Of a stretch of 44,654 bases of DNA, positions 30,521-39,596 are shown piece after piece; within the stretch, counting starts at the first letter, position 1, and each line of letters begins with the position of its first letter. The notes beneath the pieces were generated by a model that did no database searches, was not told where the DNA came from, and saw only the letters and a program-made list of their open reading frames with translations. The stretch spans positions 1-44,654 of the IMG/VR virus record IMGVR_UViG_3300021963_000220. One strand, 5' to 3'. The DNA comes from a virus. A program made the translations under genes and the position numbers.

Positions 30521-31716
30521 TGACTATTGAACAACTACTTAATAAACCAGAAGACCAACTAACTTTGGTTGAGCTTAAATCCTTAGCAGACTTTTATTCA
30601 AACGAGTCTGCTAAGTTTACAGCTTATGAACAAGCAGTTAAGTTAACACTTAACTCGATCTACGGAGCCTTTGGTAATAAGTGGTTTCACTTCTTTAATA
30701 TTGACATTGCTGAATCTATTACTTTACAAGGTCAAAATGCAATCTTATATTCCGAAAAGATACTTAATAAGTACTTTCAAGAATTCTTTGTCAAAGATAC
30801 TAAAATTCATGAAGAATTAAATATCAAAGTTAAAAGAGCTTGCGTTAAACCGGCTGTAATTTATATCGATACCGATTCTAATTACGTCCAATTTCAAGAG
30901 ATGTACGAATCTATCGAGTGGTTAGGTGAAAAACTAGACATTGTAACGTTTATTCTTAAACTTTACAATTTACGTATCAAAGATTATATCGTTAAGTCGC
31001 TAGACAAATACGCTGAAAACAGAAACACTGATTCATTTTTAGAATTTGAATTAGAATCTATTGCATACTCAGGTATTTGGATGGCTAAAAAGAAATACTT
31101 GCAAAATTTAGCGTGGGACGATAAACTTGGCGTAAACGAAAGACATGCAATGTTAAAGAAGATCAAAACCATCGGTTATGATACTATTCAATCTTCAACA
31201 CCAATGTTTGCTCGTAAGAAACTATCAGAAGCTTTACAGATTCTTTTTGAAAAGAAGCCAACCCCAGAAACTTTAACAACTATTGTTTCGTTTCTTAAAA
31301 AGGCAAAGAAAGAATTTAAGTTAGCGCCGATAGATGAAATCTCTTTTAACAAGAGAACAAACAATTTAGAGAAGTATATTGTAGATGATCACGTTGAGTT
31401 TCAATATGGACTAAAATGTCCACCTAACGTTAAAGCTGCTGGATTTTATAATTACTTAATGAATAACAATCCTAAGTATAAAAACAAATACAGAATGATT
31501 GGTAATGGTGAGAAGCTAAGATTATTCCATTGTGAACACAAGACATGTGAGATCTTTGCATATTTGCCAGGTGATCATCCTTATGAATTTGCACCAGCCG
31601 TAGATTATGAAACTCAATTTGAAAAATCAGTAATTGATCCATTGAATAGAGTTTTAGGCTGTATTGGTCTTCAGACATTAAACAGAAACTTAATTTATTC
31701 AACTTCATTATTTTAA
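30520..31716 (+). CDS. gp43B: DNA polymerase, C-terminal part (motifs B and C, thumb)
   Basis: This 398-residue half completes the family B polymerase. After a 38-residue leader with a helical start comes motif B, VKLTLNSIYGAFGNKWFHF (T4: KILINSLYGALGNIWFRYY), then motif C, IYIDTDSNYVQF with the catalytic DTDS. The KxKKY element follows (WMAKKKYLQNL), then IGYDTIQSSTP (T4: GMETQQSSTP) and the thumb. The end, FEKSVIDPLNRVLGCIG...STSLF, parallels the T4 end, with its clamp-binding SLDFLF tail. It must pair with the fragment at 24908-26326 for activity. No homing endonuclease or inverted intein signs flank it. Confidence 0.93.
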   Translation: MTIEQLLNKPEDQLTLVELKSLADFYSNESAKFTAYEQAVKLTLNSIYGAFGNKWFHFFNIDIAESITLQGQNAILYSEKILNKYFQEFFVKDTKIHEELNIKVKRACVKPAVIYIDTDSNYVQFQEMYESIEWLGEKLDIVTFILKLYNLRIKDYIVKSLDKYAENRNTDSFLEFELESIAYSGIWMAKKKYLQNLAWDDKLGVNERHAMLKKIKTIGYDTIQSSTPMFARKKLSEALQILFEKKPTPETLTTIVSFLKKAKKEFKLAPIDEISFNKRTNNLEKYIVDDHVEFQYGLKCPPNVKAAGFYNYLMNNNPKYKNKYRMIGNGEKLRLFHCEHKTCEIFAYLPGDHPYEFAPAVDYETQFEKSVIDPLNRVLGCIGLQTLNRNLIYSTSLF

Positions 31717-31717
31717 T

Positions 31718-31900
31718 ATGGATCTTTTAAAAAACTACTCTGAAGAGCAGATCAATTTTGTTGAAAAATACACAGAATTGTATCATAGAATTGAAACCCT
31801 ACAAACTAGAATGTCATTAGTTGAAACAGATTTGAATAATGCACTAGAAGAACTAGAACAATTACGAGAATTAGAAAAAAAACAAATACAAAATGGCTAA
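31718..31900 (+). CDS. Small coiled-coil protein between polymerase and uvsX
   Basis: This 60-residue protein is almost entirely a predicted coiled coil (RIETLQTRMSLVETDLNNAL, then ELEQLRELEKK). It begins one base after the polymerase C-terminal half and overlaps uvsX by eight bases, so it is co-translated with both. An accessory or scaffolding role at the replisome is possible. No homologue is recognised. Confidence 0.6.
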   Translation: MDLLKNYSEEQINFVEKYTELYHRIETLQTRMSLVETDLNNALEELEQLRELEKKQIQNG

Positions 31901-33005
31901 AAGCAACAAAACGTTCACGTTCGATGATTTGAACAATGAATTAGCAAATTTAAACCCAATGGGTTCTGTAATGGAAATGTCAGATTTCAGTGAGATTACA
32001 GAATACTTAGACACTGGAAACTATCACTTAAACGCATGTGTTTCTGGATCTCTTTTTAAAGGATGGCCAAACAACAGAGCATGCTCAGTAGCTGGACCAT
32101 CGGGAACAGGTAAAACTTTCTTAATGTTAAATACAGTAAGAGAAGCTATCGAAAAGGGTTACAGTGTCATTTATTATGACTCAGAAGCAGCTATCGATAA
32201 AGAACTTATGAAAAAGTTTGGCATTGATATTTCCAAAGTAAACTATCAACCAGTTAATACTGTACAAGAATTTAGAACTTCTGTAACTACAATTACTAAG
32301 AAGATGCAAGAAGCTAAAAGAAACGGCGCAGAATTGCCTAAGGTGATGATATTGCTGGATTCTGCAGGTAACTTAGCTACACAAAAAGAGATCGATGATG
32401 CAGCCTCAGGCTCTGATAAAGCAGATATGACTCGTTCTAAAGTTTTAAAATCAATCTTTAGAATTATCATGACTCCTTTAGCTGATTTAAAGATTCCTTT
32501 CTTATTTACAAACCACACTTACTTATCACAAGACTTTATGCCAACACATACAGTTGGCGGTGGAACTGGACCAGAATACGCAGCTTCTATTGTTTTAATT
32601 TTAACAAAAGCTCAATTAAAAGATGGAGCAGAAAGAGTTGGTATTATTGTAACTGCAAAACCAGCTAAAAATAGATTTGCAAAACCACATCCTGTTAAAT
32701 TCCATTTGGATTTCAGTAAAGGTATGAACAGATTCGTTGGTCTAGAACAATACGCAACTTGGGATATTTGTGGAATTACAAGAGGAACAATTGATCCTAA
32801 AACCAAAGAAAAGATTCCAAAGGACAGTGCTAGAACATGGATTGCAAAACACTTAGACACTACAGTTTCTAATGCAGAATTCTTTACTGAAAAAATGTTT
32901 ACTGAAGATGTTTTAAAGCAAATCGATGCACACATCCAACCTATTTTTAATTACAATTCAGATACTACTGGATTTACAATTGACGATATTATAGACGAAG
33001 ATTAA
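31893..33005 (+). CDS. uvsX: RecA-like recombinase UvsX
   Basis: The 370-residue strand-exchange protein (T4 UvsX: 393) has Walker A AGPSGTGKTFLML near residue 70, VIYYDSEAAIDKELM (the RecA-type catalytic glutamate region), Walker B KVMILLDSAGNL and the loop region FTNHTYLSQDFMPTHTVGGGTGPEYAA. It forms filaments on single-stranded DNA with help from UvsY and drives recombination-dependent replication. The C-terminus is acidic (IDDIIDED), as in RecA-family proteins. It is followed two bases later by a small gene and then the replicative helicase gene. Confidence 0.95.
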   Translation: MAKSNKTFTFDDLNNELANLNPMGSVMEMSDFSEITEYLDTGNYHLNACVSGSLFKGWPNNRACSVAGPSGTGKTFLMLNTVREAIEKGYSVIYYDSEAAIDKELMKKFGIDISKVNYQPVNTVQEFRTSVTTITKKMQEAKRNGAELPKVMILLDSAGNLATQKEIDDAASGSDKADMTRSKVLKSIFRIIMTPLADLKIPFLFTNHTYLSQDFMPTHTVGGGTGPEYAASIVLILTKAQLKDGAERVGIIVTAKPAKNRFAKPHPVKFHLDFSKGMNRFVGLEQYATWDICGITRGTIDPKTKEKIPKDSARTWIAKHLDTTVSNAEFFTEKMFTEDVLKQIDAHIQPIFNYNSDTTGFTIDDIIDED

Positions 33006-33006
33006 T

Positions 33007-33321
33007 ATGAGTACAGAATTACAAGAACTAGTTGAAGATAAATTACCAATTAAATACATCTTGGGTATTGAGAATGAATTCGAAACATACCCAGATGCAT
33101 TTGATATAGTTTATCAATATCTTTTAAAGGTTAAAAAGAATCCTGAAAGATACAAAGGTACATTTACCAAATATGCTCTTGTGACTTATGAATTTCCAAC
33201 TGCGCCTGTAGAAAATATAGACAATGCTTTGAAAAGAGGATTAGAACTTGGTCTATTAGAATGCACCAATGAAACAGAAGACAAAGAAGCTTATAAAATA
33301 ATTTTAAACCCATTTTCATAA
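33007..33321 (+). CDS. Small protein of unknown function between uvsX and gp41
   Basis: This 104-residue protein is mixed helical, with FDIVYQYLLKVKKNPERYKG and ENIDNALKRGLELGLLEC, reminiscent of a small winged-helix-like fold, though this is uncertain. It sits in the position of T4 gene 40 but does not resemble it. It shares one base with the gp41 start, so it is co-translated with the helicase. A helicase loader or accessory role is possible only by position. Confidence 0.55.
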   Translation: MSTELQELVEDKLPIKYILGIENEFETYPDAFDIVYQYLLKVKKNPERYKGTFTKYALVTYEFPTAPVENIDNALKRGLELGLLECTNETEDKEAYKIILNPFS

Positions 33322-34628
33322 TGAAGTTCGGACAAGATTTCGAGAAAGTATTTTTTAAGCTTTCATTACAAAAACCTAAATATTTAGAAGCCATTAAAAA
33401 AGGCTTTTATACAAGTGAAGAAATAGATGCAATGCACTATTTAGCTACTAAGTTTTATGAGAAGTTTCATGAGGCTCCATCAAAAGAGCAAATGAAATTA
33501 TTAATTCAACGAGGTAAAAAAGAAGTTGATGAAGATTTAATAGACATTATTTACTCTTCAGATCTTACACAATATGATGAAGAGTGGATGAATTCTACTG
33601 CTGAATCATGGATCAAGTGGAGAAACTTTGATACAACATTGATTGACACTATCGAGTACATCAAAACAACGCAGGTTAATCCTGATAATGTTGATGATAT
33701 TATCTCAAAGGTTAAAGGTTTAATCAATGATAGAAATTCACTTACCTTTAATTCAGATTTAGGTTTAGATTTCTTTAATCCAACAGATCACTTTCAAGAA
33801 GGTGTTACAAAATTCTCAACGGGTTATAATTTCTTAGATAGAGCTTTAGGCGGTGGTTATGACAAAGACGGTACTTTAGTTGTTTACGTAGGTGAGCAAA
33901 ACATTGGTAAGTCGATTTATTTAGCTAATGATGCTTCTAATTTTGTAAAAATGGGCGTTAACACAGCAGTAATTACAGCAGAGATGTCAGCTCATAAATT
34001 TATGAAGCGTATTGGATCTAATGTTCTTTCTATACCAATGACTGAATATGATGACAAGGCTAAAAACGTAGATTATCTTAGAAGAAAGTTAGAAACTGTA
34101 GGTGATGGTTTGACTCCACCTGGTCAATTATTTGTTAAGCAATTTCCAACTTCTCAAGCTACAGTACCAGATATTGAAGCTTATTTAAAACAAATCGAAG
34201 AAGAACGTAAAATCAAATTAGGCGTAGTAGTTATTGACTATATTAACATCTTGTCAAACTATAGAAATCCAAACTCTGAAAACACATACTTAAAAATCAA
34301 GCAAATTGCCGAAGATTTAAGAGCCATGGGAGTTAGAAATAAATGGTTAATTGTAACAGCTACACAGATTACTCGTTCAGGTTATAATTCAAGTGATATA
34401 TCTATGACAGACGTTGCAGAATCTGCAGGTCTTTCACACACAGCAGACGTCATGTTAGGTATTATTCAAGACGACATAATGAGAGCCAGTTATGAATACT
34501 GGTTAAAGATTTTAAAGATCAGAGATGGTGAAGGTCGAGGAGTCAAATGTAAATTAGCTATTAACTATCAATACATGAGATTAACAGAGACTGACGATAT
34601 TTCAAATTCAAACATACATTCAATATAA
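33321..34628 (+). CDS. gp41: Replicative DNA helicase gp41 (DnaB-like)
   Basis: The 435-residue ring helicase (T4 gp41: 475) unwinds the replication fork and partners with the gp61 primase. The C-terminal RecA-like core has Walker A VGEQNIGKSIYLAND near residue 191, AVITAEMSAHKFMKRI, Walker B VVVIDYINILSNY, LIVTATQITRSGYN and SAGLSHTADVMLGI, all typical of DnaB-family motifs. The N-terminal 140 residues are helical. It follows uvsX and one small gene, as in the T4 41-40-uvsX neighbourhood. Confidence 0.94.
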   Translation: MKFGQDFEKVFFKLSLQKPKYLEAIKKGFYTSEEIDAMHYLATKFYEKFHEAPSKEQMKLLIQRGKKEVDEDLIDIIYSSDLTQYDEEWMNSTAESWIKWRNFDTTLIDTIEYIKTTQVNPDNVDDIISKVKGLINDRNSLTFNSDLGLDFFNPTDHFQEGVTKFSTGYNFLDRALGGGYDKDGTLVVYVGEQNIGKSIYLANDASNFVKMGVNTAVITAEMSAHKFMKRIGSNVLSIPMTEYDDKAKNVDYLRRKLETVGDGLTPPGQLFVKQFPTSQATVPDIEAYLKQIEEERKIKLGVVVIDYINILSNYRNPNSENTYLKIKQIAEDLRAMGVRNKWLIVTATQITRSGYNSSDISMTDVAESAGLSHTADVMLGIIQDDIMRASYEYWLKILKIRDGEGRGVKCKLAINYQYMRLTETDDISNSNIHSI

Positions 34629-34633
34629 AAAAC

Positions 34634-35092
34634 ATGGAACAAACTCCAAATCCAATTAAAAGAGATAAGATATTTGACAATACGTTTGAAGAACAAGATT
34701 TTCAATTAGACTCAAGTATTTCATTTCAAATTTCACCGCAATATAGCGATGATAGAGACGAAGAAGATAAAATTCAATTAGAGATGATTAGACGTGATAT
34801 TCATGGTCTAATAGATAAATCTAGATTTAGATCATTTAACGACCTAGATGATTTGTCTCAAGCTAAAAAGCTTAAAAAGATGGACATTAATGAGATCTAT
34901 GAATTTATCGTCTCTGAATTAAATTTGAAATACTCACAGATAGAATTATTTTCTGAAACTTCAGATTATTTCAATATCAATCCAACCAAATTTTATGCTT
35001 CTTTAAGCAATAAATTCAAAGAAGAGCTAATCCAAGAGTTAGACATTAGAACTAAAATTTTAAAGAAGAAAAAGATAAATCGTTTATTTTAG
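34634..35092 (+). CDS. Putative gp33-like late transcription coactivator
   Basis: The first ~75 residues of this 152-residue protein are acidic and probably disordered. Residues ~90-140 (IYEFIVSELNLKYSQIELFS... then KFYASLSNKFKEELIQEL) follow the spacing and character of the T4 gp33 core (EKMVEEFGMSYLEATTAFLE... FAKFIPSGIIEKIQ). The end, KKKINRLF, could replace the gp33 clamp-binding tail LDFLL. In T4, gp33 bridges RNA polymerase and the sliding clamp to fire late promoters together with gp55, which is also encoded here. The match is by eye and modest. The stop abuts gp47. Confidence 0.42.
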   Translation: MEQTPNPIKRDKIFDNTFEEQDFQLDSSISFQISPQYSDDRDEEDKIQLEMIRRDIHGLIDKSRFRSFNDLDDLSQAKKLKKMDINEIYEFIVSELNLKYSQIELFSETSDYFNINPTKFYASLSNKFKEELIQELDIRTKILKKKKINRLF

Positions 35093-36208
35093 ATGATAGA
35101 AGATAAAAAAACAAATCAACCAGTCAAAAGAGTGTGGGTCCTTGGGGATCTGCACTTTGGCGTTAGGTCTAATTCGATCGAATGGCTTGAAATTCAACAA
35201 GACTTTTTCGAAAACGTATTTATTCCTACATTAAAAGAGCATGTTAAACCCGGTGATGTTTTAGTACAGGTAGGTGATGTCTTTGATAACAGACAAAGCA
35301 TAAATCTTAAAGTATTACATTATGCGATAGAGCTGTTCGAGAGACTTGGCAAGATACTACCAACACACGTTATTTGTGGAAATCATGATATTTGGGCTAA
35401 AAAATCAAACGAAGTTACTTCAATTGATACTTTAAAATGGATTCCTAATGTTAATATCTATAAAAAACCAAAGGCATTAAATTGGAATGGTAAAGAAATT
35501 TTAATGATGCCATGGAGAAGAGATGAAGATCATGAGATTGAAACTCTACTTAAGTTTCCAAAGACAAATATAGTTTTCTGTCACTCTGAAGTTGCAGGTG
35601 TAGCTTTAAATAATAAAGTTAGAAACTTACATGGAACAGATAGTGAATCATATAAGGGGTTTGACGCAGTTTACTCAGGTCACATTCATTATAGACAAAC
35701 TAAAGGTAAACTTAGATTAGTAGGAACTCCTTATGAGCTAACTAGATCAGACTCTGGTAACGCTAAAGGATTTGACTTAGTAGATTTAGAAACCATGGAA
35801 GAAACTTTCTTTCAAAATGATAGATCACCTAAGTTTTTAAAATTCAATCTAAAGAGTCTTTATATGGTTCAATTAGGTGAATTTAAAAAACAAATTGAAA
35901 ATAACTTTGTAGACCTTTATGTTCCATCTAAAATTGCAACGTCAAGCGCTCTTTCTAAATTAATCAATAGAGTACAAAAAATATCTAGAAAAATAGAACC
36001 AAACATCTATGAAGATGATGATTTATTGGACAAAGATTTGTACGACATGGATCAAATAGAAGATCTTTACAAAAATTACAACATTTTGCACTTATGTAAT
36101 ATGTATGTTGATGGCACACACCATGACGATGATGTGAAACAAAAGCTTAAACAAACATTAAAACAACTACACGATAGAAGTGCATACAATTACGATCTTG
36201 ATATATGA
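35093..36208 (+). CDS. gp47: Recombination nuclease subunit gp47 (Mre11-like)
   Basis: The 371-residue metallophosphoesterase (T4 gp47: 339) has the phosphoesterase motifs in order: VLGDLHFGV, VQVGDVFDNRQ, VICGNHDIWAKK, FCHSEVAG and YSGHIHYRQTKGKL. With gp46 it processes DNA ends for recombination and degrades host DNA. The C-terminal ~120 residues are acidic and helical and probably contact gp46. It overlaps gp46 by four bases (ATGA), which matches the paired expression of these subunits. Confidence 0.94.
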   Translation: MIEDKKTNQPVKRVWVLGDLHFGVRSNSIEWLEIQQDFFENVFIPTLKEHVKPGDVLVQVGDVFDNRQSINLKVLHYAIELFERLGKILPTHVICGNHDIWAKKSNEVTSIDTLKWIPNVNIYKKPKALNWNGKEILMMPWRRDEDHEIETLLKFPKTNIVFCHSEVAGVALNNKVRNLHGTDSESYKGFDAVYSGHIHYRQTKGKLRLVGTPYELTRSDSGNAKGFDLVDLETMEETFFQNDRSPKFLKFNLKSLYMVQLGEFKKQIENNFVDLYVPSKIATSSALSKLINRVQKISRKIEPNIYEDDDLLDKDLYDMDQIEDLYKNYNILHLCNMYVDGTHHDDDVKQKLKQTLKQLHDRSAYNYDLDI

Positions 36209-37878
36209 GAATAAAATCTATTGAATTTAAAAACTTTGCATCTTACGGTAATAAAGCTCAAACTTTAAGCTTCGAAGATGATAAAGCAGAATTGTTTTTA
36301 ACGACTGGTAAAAATGGCGATGGTAAAACTACTATCGCCAATGCCATTGTGTTTGGGCTATATGGAAAATTAGAAGGTGTAAAATTACAAGACTTACCCA
36401 ATAGAATTAATAAAAGCTTAATGGTAAAGTTAAAGGTTCAATGTAAAAATATCGAAGTTGATATTGAGCGAGGACTTGCGCCTAATCATTTTAAAGTAAT
36501 GCTTAATGGCATTGAATTTGATAAAGCAGGTAAAAAATCAGTTCAGGAATATTTAGAAGAAGAAGTCTATGGCATTCCTTACCACGTATTTAAAAACATT
36601 ATTATTCTATCAGTTAATGACTTTAAGTCATTTTTAACCATGTCTAATAATGACAAGAAGCAAATCATCGATAGATTGTTTGGCTTCTCTATTTTAAATG
36701 ACATGGCTAAGTCCATTAAAGAAGAGCGTAGAAATCTTAAGATTGATTTAGATTCATTTGATAGAGAATTAAAACAGATTAATGAAAACATGACATCTGT
36801 TCAAATGAAATTAAACCAGTTATTAGCAGAATCAAAAACTAAGAACAAAGAAAAGATCAAAGAATTAAAAGAAAAACTAATTCAATTTGATGAAAATAAA
36901 AAGAAGTTAGAAGAAGCTAAAGATAAAATAAAAGAAACTCTAGGTAAACAAACAAAAGATTTAGATACTAAAAAGTCAGAATACAGCAAGTTAAAGCATG
37001 AGCATGATGAGCTTAAAAAGAAATTAGCTCTCTATGAAAAAAATGCATGTCCAACTTGTGAAGCGCCTTTGACTGGCGATTTTCACACAGATAGAAAAAA
37101 TGAAATGGAGCACAAATGCGAAGGCATGCCAGATATTTTATCTTCTTGTGAAACTGGAATTAGAGAAATTTCAACAGAAATCAATGCATTAAAAACCAAA
37201 GAAACTCAAGTCTTAGAAAAGGTTTCTATGTTAAACACTAACATTAGAAATTTTAAAAATGAATTGTTAAGTATTAAAGAGTCTATTGATAATAATGGCC
37301 AATTTGATCACTTAAAACAAATCATTGAAGACTTTGAGAAAAAAGAAGCTGAGAAATCAATCAACAAAGATAAAACTAATGTAGATTACATATTCTTAGA
37401 AGCTGTTGAAGAAATCTTAGGCGAAGGTGGCGTTAAAAACTTAGCTATTAAAACTATTTTACCAGGTTTAAATGCAAACATTGCAGCTTTAAGTCAAACA
37501 ATGCACTTGAACTTTCAATTAAAATTCAACGAGAAATTTGATTGTGTTATAACGCATTTAGGTCAAGAGATTAATGCAATGACTTTATCAACTGGAGAAC
37601 GTAAGAAAGCAGATTTTGTTATCATTATTTCAATCATCAAAATTCTTAAATTAAGATTTCCACAGTTAAACCTATTATTCTTAGACGAATTATTAAGCTC
37701 AGTTGACCAAGATGGTATTTACAACATCTTAAAGATATTGAGTCAGGTTATAAAAGAAAGTAAGATAAATACATTTGTAATCAATCATACACCGTTACCA
37801 CACGAGATCTTTGATAAAAAATTACACATATTTAAAGAAAACGGCTTCTCTAAGTTTGAAATAGAGGCAATTGAATAA
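36205..37878 (+). CDS. gp46: Recombination nuclease subunit gp46 (Rad50-like)
   Basis: The 557-residue SMC-type ATPase (T4 gp46: 560) opens with IKSIEFKNFASYG and Walker A TGKNGDGKTTIANAI. Long coiled coils (about 180-350) flank a zinc hook, ACPTCEAPLTG, near residue 283. The signature LSTGERKKADF and Walker B LNLLFLDELLSSVD complete the ATPase head. It pairs with gp47. The last gene of the replication block, it is followed after 14 bases by a tail gene. Confidence 0.95.
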   Translation: MRIKSIEFKNFASYGNKAQTLSFEDDKAELFLTTGKNGDGKTTIANAIVFGLYGKLEGVKLQDLPNRINKSLMVKLKVQCKNIEVDIERGLAPNHFKVMLNGIEFDKAGKKSVQEYLEEEVYGIPYHVFKNIIILSVNDFKSFLTMSNNDKKQIIDRLFGFSILNDMAKSIKEERRNLKIDLDSFDRELKQINENMTSVQMKLNQLLAESKTKNKEKIKELKEKLIQFDENKKKLEEAKDKIKETLGKQTKDLDTKKSEYSKLKHEHDELKKKLALYEKNACPTCEAPLTGDFHTDRKNEMEHKCEGMPDILSSCETGIREISTEINALKTKETQVLEKVSMLNTNIRNFKNELLSIKESIDNNGQFDHLKQIIEDFEKKEAEKSINKDKTNVDYIFLEAVEEILGEGGVKNLAIKTILPGLNANIAALSQTMHLNFQLKFNEKFDCVITHLGQEINAMTLSTGERKKADFVIIISIIKILKLRFPQLNLLFLDELLSSVDQDGIYNILKILSQVIKESKINTFVINHTPLPHEIFDKKLHIFKENGFSKFEIEAIE

Positions 37879-37892
37879 AAATATATAAATTA

Positions 37893-38693
37893 ATGTCAAC
37901 GTACAATTCAAAATATAATGCAGACGATTCTGTAGTAAGACATATTATTATAGGCCTAATTTCAGACCTTAATAATAAAATTTACTTTTACAGACAAAAG
38001 GACAATGATACTAGAGTAGTCGTAGATGTTCCGTTTTATTATTCAATTACAGGAGATGATCAATTCTTAAGAGATAATTTCTTGTTTACTACTCCAGATG
38101 GATTAGATTGTGTACCAGATAAAATGTTTGCAGATGGTAACTATGATTCTATACCAAGAGGTGTTGCTAATTTAACATCTTTAGCTATAGATTCAAGTAA
38201 ATTAGTTAATAAAGGCGTTAGAGGATCTTATACTAAATTAAATAGCGAAGGCGCCATGGAAGGTTACAATGCTGAATTTACAATGATTCCAGTAACTCTT
38301 GGCTTTTCAATTGAGATTTTAGTAGGTTCACAGTTAGACTCCTTAAAAATCACCGAAATGATTATTAAGAGACTTTACAAATCTAATTATTTTAACGTTG
38401 ATGTTGGTCACTTAAATGAAGGTACTTACAGAATAGCTTCATATTATGCCATGCCAGATGATTATGAAAACGAAAGACCATTAGAATTTACATTTGATGA
38501 TAAAGATAAATACAAAATTACATTCTCAGTTGAAGTAAACTCATTCATACCAGCTTTTGAATTTGACACAGAGATACATTCAGGTAATAGAATGTTTGAA
38601 ATACTATCAACTGTAACAGATCAAAAAATTGAAAGCTTTACACGAGGGTCTAATACAGATGACGTGAATATTATAGACAAAAATGACATATAA
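37893..38693 (+). CDS. Putative tail sheath terminator/stabiliser gp15-like
   Basis: This 266-residue protein (T4 gp15: 272) follows the gp15 layout. Its N-terminal helix, VRHIIIGLISDLNNKIYFYRQ, resembles FRRYATLMGDLFSNIQIKRQ of gp15. It is followed by VDVPFYYSITGDDQFL, a middle with TMIPVTLGFSIEILV (gp15: IKMIYELSIFTRY), and a late strand pair with KITFSVEVNSFIPAFEF (gp15: IEWSLTFEVNGWMYPP). gp15 caps the contractile sheath and joins the tail to the head. Placement next to head genes fits. The similarity is pattern-level, so another tail-completion role is possible. Confidence 0.52.
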   Translation: MSTYNSKYNADDSVVRHIIIGLISDLNNKIYFYRQKDNDTRVVVDVPFYYSITGDDQFLRDNFLFTTPDGLDCVPDKMFADGNYDSIPRGVANLTSLAIDSSKLVNKGVRGSYTKLNSEGAMEGYNAEFTMIPVTLGFSIEILVGSQLDSLKITEMIIKRLYKSNYFNVDVGHLNEGTYRIASYYAMPDDYENERPLEFTFDDKDKYKITFSVEVNSFIPAFEFDTEIHSGNRMFEILSTVTDQKIESFTRGSNTDDVNIIDKNDI

Positions 38694-38699
38694 TATTAG

Positions 38700-38709
38700 G
38701 ATATATAAT
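38700..38709 (+). promoter_or_regulatory. GATATATAAT box before a structural gene
   Basis: An exact copy of the candidate late element, 24 bases before the ATG at 38734, which is a usual distance for a -10 box and leader. Confidence 0.45.
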
Positions 38710-38733
38710 AAAAGATAAAAAAATTAACAAAAA

Positions 38734-39495
38734 ATGAGAACAAATATTCTTGCTCCTTTAGTACAATCAGAGACTTCTGCTACATTTTATTTAAATGGTA
38801 GAATTTTTGAAATGTCAGGTGACTCAGTTTCTTTAGTAGAAACTTCAAACAATGCTAATTTAAACGCAGCAATTGCAGCTTTTGAAACTTTTGAATTTAG
38901 CGAAAACAATGTTAGATGGTATTTAGGTACTTCTAGATTTAACTATAACATTGCAGAAAACAAATTTACATGGGGTAATTCAGAAATTGTATCTGAAAGT
39001 TTCTCTAAGCATATTTTTGCAGGTGGTGCAATTAGATATGAAAACTTAAAAACAGCTGAATTGTTCGAAGCTATTCCAGCAATGTTAGAATCATTTATCG
39101 TTTTAGATATGGTTGCATGTTTTGAAGGAAATAATATTACGGTTGATTTAATCAAAGCTGATGAAAAACTTTATGTTTCTAGAAACAACAAAGGAAATCA
39201 CATTTACAAATTCTTCGAAGCTAAAAATGCAAACGAAGCTTTAGAATATGTTAAAGAACAAACAGGGCAAGATGCATCTGAATTCTTAATCGAATCTTTA
39301 GAAGGTGAAGCATCTACTTTAGCTAACGTACAAGCACAAATTAATGAATTTCAAGAAACTATTGCTTTCTTAAAAGATCAAAGAAACGTATTAGCTGAAG
39401 CTGATAGAAATTTACCAGAAATTAAAGAAGCTAATAACTTTCTTTTATCTGAAATTAAATCATTCGAAGCTAAGATCGCTGAATTACAAGCATAA
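38734..39495 (+). CDS. Probable virion protein of unknown function
   Basis: The 253-residue protein is beta-rich at the start (ATFYLNGRIFEMSGDSVSLV, then VRWYLGTSRFNYNIAENKF) and ends in a coiled coil (about 195-253; INEFQETIAFLKDQRNVLAE). Residues 105-185 look alpha/beta. Serine-rich acidic segments around FLIESLEGEAS could hold protease sites (LIE|S). It has a GATATATAAT box before it and a strong terminator after it, so it is a single-gene late unit between a tail gene and the late sigma gene, typical of an abundant structural protein. No family is recognised. Confidence 0.6.
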   Translation: MRTNILAPLVQSETSATFYLNGRIFEMSGDSVSLVETSNNANLNAAIAAFETFEFSENNVRWYLGTSRFNYNIAENKFTWGNSEIVSESFSKHIFAGGAIRYENLKTAELFEAIPAMLESFIVLDMVACFEGNNITVDLIKADEKLYVSRNNKGNHIYKFFEAKNANEALEYVKEQTGQDASEFLIESLEGEASTLANVQAQINEFQETIAFLKDQRNVLAEADRNLPEIKEANNFLLSEIKSFEAKIAELQA

Positions 39496-39513
39496 CATTT
39501 CATACAAATATTT

Positions 39514-39544
39514 AAAAGGGGTCGCTAATGCGTCCCCTTTTTAG
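39514..39544 (+). terminator. Rho-independent terminator
   Basis: AAAAGGGG (39514-39521) pairs with CCCCTTTT (39534-39541), extended by an inner CGC/GCG pairing, followed by T residues. It isolates the 253-residue protein gene from the gp55-like gene. Confidence 0.85.
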
Positions 39545-39596
39545 TTTATAAACAAAATTGAATATTTACGTATAATAAACTAAAAACAGACATACA

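Noticed and set aside
33007-33321. Identification of the small gene between uvsX and gp41 as T4 gene 40
   Set aside because: The position matches, but the sequence does not show the features of gp40, so it is left as unknown.
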